Shown here piece after piece: positions 7,470 to 10,571 of a stretch of DNA of 10,571 bases; the stretch's first letter is position 1, and each line of letters starts with the position of its first letter. The position numbers and the translations under genes are program-made. The DNA lies in assembly GCA_947644185.1 (NCBI GenBank), contig CANRZC010000056.1:1-10571 (forward strand). Direction: 5' to 3'. This DNA is from an uncultured Acetatifactor sp. (GTDB lineage: Bacteria > Bacillota > Clostridia > Lachnospirales > Lachnospiraceae). Under the pieces are notes generated by a model, which was given only the letters and a program-made list of their open reading frames with translations, was not told where the DNA came from and did not search any database.

Positions 7470-8334
7470 CCTCTTCCTCACCGGAGGTTTCTCCTGCTCT
7501 GGTACTTTGGTCAAATAAAACCAGCCTTTCCGTCAATATAAAAGATTCTGTACTGACCGCAAAACGTCCTTTTCCTACCCTCATTCCCACTGCTGTAATA
7601 TTATCCGTCTCCCCTCTGGCCTTTACCAGCTCTGTCAATTCCACAAGATTCTCATGGAGCGCCAGAATACAACTGCTTTTCCATGGAGCAAGCCTACAGG
7701 CGATCTCTGCCCCTGACACTTCATGTACCAGTCCATCAGAGCAAAGCAGATAGACAGCGCCAACCTTTGTCTCTCCCATGGCCGCTACCGGAACAGATGG
7801 CCTTGAGCCACCGATACAGTTTGTCAGAACATTCCGACGCGGATGCATTCTGGCTTCCTTTTTCGTCAGCCTGCCCAGCCTCACCTGTTCCTGCACATAG
7901 CTTTGGTCTTCTGAAAGCTGAACCGCCCGCCAGCGTATCTGATAAGCTCTGCTGTCCCCTGACTGTACCAGAAGATATTTCCCCTGCCAGAACAGCATAC
8001 AAGTGGCTGTGGTACCCAACTTTACCCCATGGGTCTCCCCATAGCCCCGAAACTCCCTGTCCAGTCCTACCAGCTTTTCCGTCCATTTTTGCTTAACTTC
8101 AACAAGGGAAAGCTCCCCTGCCAGCAGAGGAAGCTCATGCTCAAACCATTCAGAAAAATCCAGCACCACGCGTCTGCTGGCATATTCCCCCATAGAGGCG
8201 CCACCCATTCCATCACAGAGCACCAGCATACAGACTGGTTCTCCCCTGATAAGGGCAGTCATGGCACAGGCGGAATCCTGGTTTACCCTTTTGCCGAGAC
8301 CAATATCCGTGTAACAGGTCACATCAAATCTCAT
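7432..8334 (-). CDS. PP2C-type Ser/Thr protein phosphatase (PppA/Stp-like)
   Basis: A 300-residue cytoplasmic metal-dependent phosphatase expected to reverse the phosphorylation made by the neighbouring kinase. All PP2C landmarks are present: RVNQD (Asp20), LCDGMGG (Asp41), GTTATC (107-112), SGDSRAY (125-131), LTNCIGG (170-176), CSDG (Asp200) and TDNITAV (Asp244). The metal-binding aspartates are therefore intact and the enzyme should be active. The catalytic domain ends near residue 253. Residues ~255-300 are an extra tail that becomes acidic (SGEEEDESENS), which could be a docking segment or simply a product of the overlap with the next gene. ATG 8332-8334 has AAGGTG upstream and lies 18 bases after the FHA gene. 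Closest functional comparisons are PppA of type VI secretion and PrpC/Stp of Firmicutes. Confidence 0.94.
   Translation of the reverse strand: MRFDVTCYTDIGLGKRVNQDSACAMTALIRGEPVCMLVLCDGMGGASMGEYASRRVVLDFSEWFEHELPLLAGELSLVEVKQKWTEKLVGLDREFRGYGETHGVKLGTTATCMLFWQGKYLLVQSGDSRAYQIRWRAVQLSEDQSYVQEQVRLGRLTKKEARMHPRRNVLTNCIGGSRPSVPVAAMGETKVGAVYLLCSDGLVHEVSGAEIACRLAPWKSSCILALHENLVELTELVKARGETDNITAVGMRVGKGRFAVSTESFILTERLVLFDQSTRAGETSGEEEDESENSYTGDRG
7470..7479 (-). promoter_or_regulatory. Ribosome binding site deciding the start of the small membrane protein
   Basis: GAGGAAGAGG on the minus strand, with its GAGG core six bases before ATG 7467-7469. It lies inside the end of the PP2C gene, in the codons for its acidic GEEEDE tail. 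It favours this start over the upstream TTG at 7512-7514. Confidence 0.6.
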
Positions 8335-8352
8335 CGCTGCACCTTATTCCAT

Positions 8353-9693
8353 CTATTCCTCAATGACTACATTATACGCAATCTCTTTCAACAGCACAGT
8401 CATCCCATCTTTCAAGGGCACATCTTCATTTCTGGCGATCCTCTCTCCATCCAGAAATGTTCCCAGCTTAGAGACATCACGTATGGTGAAGCCATCTATC
8501 GTCTCTTTAATTACCGCATGCTGCCTGCTCACCTTAGTTTTGGACGCATCCACTGTCAGACCGCTGCCCTCCCTTCCTATCACAAACGGGAAGCTTCTCA
8601 CCAAAATCTGCTCGCCTGTATCGGATTGCTTTAGATACAGCTTTCTTGTGGCAGCATAAGAATCGGAATACTCATCATCTGTAGGCGGAATGCCAATTGG
8701 CTCATCATCTGTCAGTTCACCCGGAGGTAAAGTCCTGCTTCCTTTTCTGTCTTCCTGTATTTCTTTCTTTTCCTCCCTGCTTTTTTTCGATTTTTCTTTC
8801 TTTTTCTTATCTTTCAGACCACCGAAATCATCCAAAATACTTTTTTCGTCTTTCTGAAAGCCCTTTGGTAGTTCCTCGTCATCAGGAAGCCGGATTCCTC
8901 TTTCGGATTTCTCGTCCTTTTTGCTATGTAACCAATCGAAAAATTTTCTGCTTTCAGGCTTTGGTGGGATGACTGGCGACTCTGGAGCCGCAGGAATCGG
9001 TACCGATTCTCCAAACTCTGTTTCTTTCTTTGTTTCTGAACTCGACGCCTGCATTTCTTCCTGCACAGACAGTGGAGAGGGTTTCTTTTCTTCCCTTACG
9101 GCGTTCTTCTGTCCTCCCTTTTCTGACAGCAAATTCCGGAATGATACAATATTGAATGCCTCTTCCCTGTCCAGCTCATAAGTCAGATTTCCGTAAAAGG
9201 CCATATCTTCTTCCGGGAGACGGACTCCCCTGAGCATATCCCGGAACAGACTGTGGGTGTCACCGTTCTTTCCTGCTGCCATGCCCTCTGTATCATATAC
9301 CGGATAGAGAATCAGCCACGCTTTTCCGCTTTTCTGCTCCACATACACATACTCCTGCTTCAACAAAAAGCAGGCCGGATCCAGTAGATAAGATTCCGTC
9401 TGTTGGTAGGTATCCAGAATGGACAGAAAGACCCTACTCAAACTTTCCGCGCTTCTAATCTGTTTTTTGTATTCTGCGAAAGGAATATAGGCATTCGTGT
9501 CATACCGCAACATCCGTTGTCCTTCAAACTGCGTGTAGCTGATTGGCAGGATTCCCTCAATACCAGCCTTCTTGTCTGTGTCCTGTCCACTGCCAACAGC
9601 AGCAAGACAGTCCTCGTCCAGATATTCCCTCTCCTCCAATTCTGCCACAAGGTATTCCTTTTGATTTATTACTTCCTTTGTAATCGTACTCAT
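8353..9693 (-). CDS. DUF6382-FHA domain protein, phosphothreonine-binding hub
   Basis: A 446-residue cytoplasmic protein in three parts. Residues ~1-190 match DUF6382, an N-terminal domain commonly joined to FHA in gut Firmicutes (GILPISYTQFEGQRMLRYD, then LLDPACFLLKQEYVYV). Residues ~195-345 are a charged, disordered linker rich in Lys, Glu and Ser. Residues ~362-446 are an FHA domain with GRE (373-375), SRQHA (389-393) and GTFLDG (411-416), which reads phosphothreonine. The usual Asn of the NGT motif is Leu here (SKLGT). Just before the FHA domain are two TDDE sites (Thr328, Thr338), plausible phosphorylation sites like those in front of the FHA domain in GarA/OdhI. Start: AGAGGAG lies seven bases before ATG 9691-9693, and 35 bases separate it from the cpaF stop. 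By analogy with Fha1 of type VI secretion it may link kinase state to assembly of the machine. Confidence 0.9.
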   Translation of the reverse strand: MSTITKEVINQKEYLVAELEEREYLDEDCLAAVGSGQDTDKKAGIEGILPISYTQFEGQRMLRYDTNAYIPFAEYKKQIRSAESLSRVFLSILDTYQQTESYLLDPACFLLKQEYVYVEQKSGKAWLILYPVYDTEGMAAGKNGDTHSLFRDMLRGVRLPEEDMAFYGNLTYELDREEAFNIVSFRNLLSEKGGQKNAVREEKKPSPLSVQEEMQASSSETKKETEFGESVPIPAAPESPVIPPKPESRKFFDWLHSKKDEKSERGIRLPDDEELPKGFQKDEKSILDDFGGLKDKKKKEKSKKSREEKKEIQEDRKGSRTLPPGELTDDEPIGIPPTDDEYSDSYAATRKLYLKQSDTGEQILVRSFPFVIGREGSGLTVDASKTKVSRQHAVIKETIDGFTIRDVSKLGTFLDGERIARNEDVPLKDGMTVLLKEIAYNVVIEE

Positions 9694-9728
9694 ATCGCTC
9701 CTCTTTCTTTCCCTCTGCCTTTTCTTCT

Positions 9729-10412
9729 CTATATCTCAAGTTCGATTCCCGCAGCCTCCAGTTTCTCTCTATGCTCCAGCGCATACTTTGTGCGAACCAG
9801 ACTCCCCGACACCTTGTCCGGCCTGCTCTGTGCATCCTCATGGAATTCATACAGAGGATGAAGCACGATATTGTCATACTCGTCCAACCTGACTACTTCT
9901 GAGATCGCCATAGTCTTGCGGGAATGGTCGCGCAGTCTGGACAGATGGATAAAGATGTCAATTGCAGAGGCGATCTGCTGCCGGATAGCCTTTAGGGGTA
10001 GCCCTTCCGAACCCTGGAGCACCATGGTCTCCAGACGGCTGATCATATCCGAGGTGGAGTTTGCATGTCCTGTGGATAGGGAGCCGTCATGCCCCGTATT
10101 CATCGCCTGTAGCATGTCCAGCGCCTCTCCGCCCCTGACCTCCCCTACCACAATTCGGTCGGGGCGCATACGCAGAGATGATTTAATCAAATCTCGGATG
10201 GTGATTTCTCCTTTGCCCGCGGAATTCTTATTTCTGGTTTCCAGAGAAATCAGATTGTCAACTCCTGTAATCTGCAGTTCTGCCGAGTCTTCTATGGTGA
10301 TGATTCTCTCCGTCTTCGGAATATAATTGCTCAGGGCATTCAGAAAAGTCGTCTTACCCGATCCCGTTCCACCACAGATAAAAATGTTATAGCGTGCCTC
10401 CACCAGCAGCCT
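9729..10412 (-). CDS. cpaF: CpaF/TadA-type secretion ATPase, C-terminal ~227 residues; 5' end lost at a chimeric junction
   Basis: Hexameric ATPase that powers Tad/Flp pilus assembly at the cytoplasmic face. The retained part starts at about RLLVEARYNIF and holds Walker A GGTGSGKTT (10347-10373), the acidic box ERIITIEDSAEL, Walker B DRIVVGEVRGGEAL (starting near 10160) and the His box NTGHDGSLSTGHANS. This fits CpaF closely. Full-length members run to roughly 400 residues or more; the whole N-terminal domain and linker are absent. The frame stays open upstream to 10460, but those extra 16 residues (MGLVFLCLEMWLVFVF) are not CpaF-like and come from the foreign sequence read out of frame. Downstream, the FHA gene follows after 35 bases. 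I judge the truncation an assembly artefact rather than a real mutation, though an authentic rearrangement is not excluded. Confidence 0.92.
   Translation of the reverse strand, partial: RLLVEARYNIFICGGTGSGKTTFLNALSNYIPKTERIITIEDSAELQITGVDNLISLETRNKNSAGKGEITIRDLIKSSLRMRPDRIVVGEVRGGEALDMLQAMNTGHDGSLSTGHANSTSDMISRLETMVLQGSEGLPLKAIRQQIASAIDIFIHLSRLRDHSRKTMAISEVVRLDEYDNIVLHPLYEFHEDAQSRPDKVSGSLVRTKYALEHREKLEAAGIELEI
10396..10412 (-). other. Probable chimeric junction between bacterial cpaF and a fungal RTA1-type gene
   Basis: On the minus strand AGGCTGCTGGTGGAGGC reads as RLLVEA in the CpaF frame and as QAAGGG in the RTA1-like frame, two different frames. Both readings are conserved in their own families, so up to ~17 bases could belong to either gene. 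Homology switches from RTA1 to CpaF across these bases. A shared short word of this kind is a classic cause of misjoined contigs. Confidence 0.7.
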
Positions 10413-10571
10413 GAAGACAAAAACTAACCACATCTCCAAACACAAAAAAACTAGTCCCAAAACGAGAGGAAACGATCATAAGGGATTCACACCTCATAAC
10501 ATGCAGTAGCCTACCAAACAGCATATAAATAGTTGCGGCATACAAGGCAGGCGCAATTAACAGCAGCACTG
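10396..10571 (-). CDS. Fragment of a fungal RTA1-family (lipid-translocating exporter-like) membrane protein
   Basis: The frame is open from the right edge and reads LLLIAPALYAATIYMLFGR, a variable loop, then FFVFGDVVSFCLQAAGGG, and stops at 10387-10389 inside cpaF. This order matches the RTA1 family (yeast Rta1, Rsb1, Pug1): the APALxAAxIYMxxGR helix, a short loop with an SxxxxxR element, then the FVxGDVxSFxxQAAGGG helix. These are seven-helix membrane proteins that I know mainly from fungi and that are tied to lipid or sterol stress. No start codon or ribosome binding site of bacterial type is visible, and the sequence is cut on both sides. The meaning of this piece in a bacterial operon is most simply contamination joined during assembly. 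The protein match is by eye over about 55 residues but includes two strong motifs. Confidence 0.72.

Noticed and set aside
7470..7514. An extended TTG start for the small membrane protein at 7514.
   Set aside because: Only a weak GAAAGG element lies upstream, and it would increase the overlap with the PP2C gene to 83 bases. The ATG at 7469 has a much better ribosome binding site. It is not fully excluded.
10413..10460. The 16 N-terminal residues in frame with CpaF upstream of RLLVEARYN.
   Set aside because: They are hydrophobic, unlike CpaF, and derive from out-of-frame reading of the RTA1-type sequence, so they were not counted as part of CpaF.

Overview
The window looks like chromosomal DNA from a gut-type Firmicute, most likely Lachnospiraceae or a related Clostridia. 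The reasons are moderate GC, dense minus-strand packing with AGGAGG-type ribosome binding sites, a DUF6382-FHA protein, a zinc-ribbon/DUF5050 receptor kinase and a BspA-type surface protein. The last ~160 bases at the right edge do not fit this picture: they encode a piece of a fungal RTA1-family membrane protein fused to a truncated cpaF. This most likely marks a chimeric assembly join.

All genes read on the minus strand, so transcription runs from high to low coordinates. In that order they are: cpaF-type Tad secretion ATPase (9729-10412, N-terminal half missing), DUF6382/FHA protein (8353-9693), PP2C phosphatase (7432-8334), a small acidic single-pass membrane protein (7077-7469), transmembrane Ser/Thr kinase (4859-7090), a small membrane-anchored TPR-like protein (4400-4855), a membrane-anchored DUF885 putative metallopeptidase (2706-4403), TadB-like (1928-2713) and TadC-like (1043-1918) inner-membrane platform proteins, and the start of a secreted BspA-like repeat protein (1-978, running off the left edge). 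Gaps are at most 64 bases, several genes overlap by 4 to 38 bases, and I see no terminator or promoter between them. This argues for a single operon.

The CpaF, TadB and TadC genes identify a Tad/Flp (type IVc pilus) secretion machine. A complete Ser/Thr phospho-signalling set lies between the ATPase and the platform genes: a kinase with an external sensor domain, a phosphatase with its metal-binding acids intact, and a phosphothreonine-binding FHA protein. It resembles the PpkA/PppA/Fha threonine-phosphorylation pathway that controls some type VI secretion systems. I infer that this Tad machine is post-translationally gated by an extracellular signal, with the two small membrane proteins and the DUF885 enzyme as possible accessory parts. 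Pilin (flp), TadE/F, TadZ and prepilin peptidase genes are not in the window. No stretch longer than 300 bases lacks a gene.
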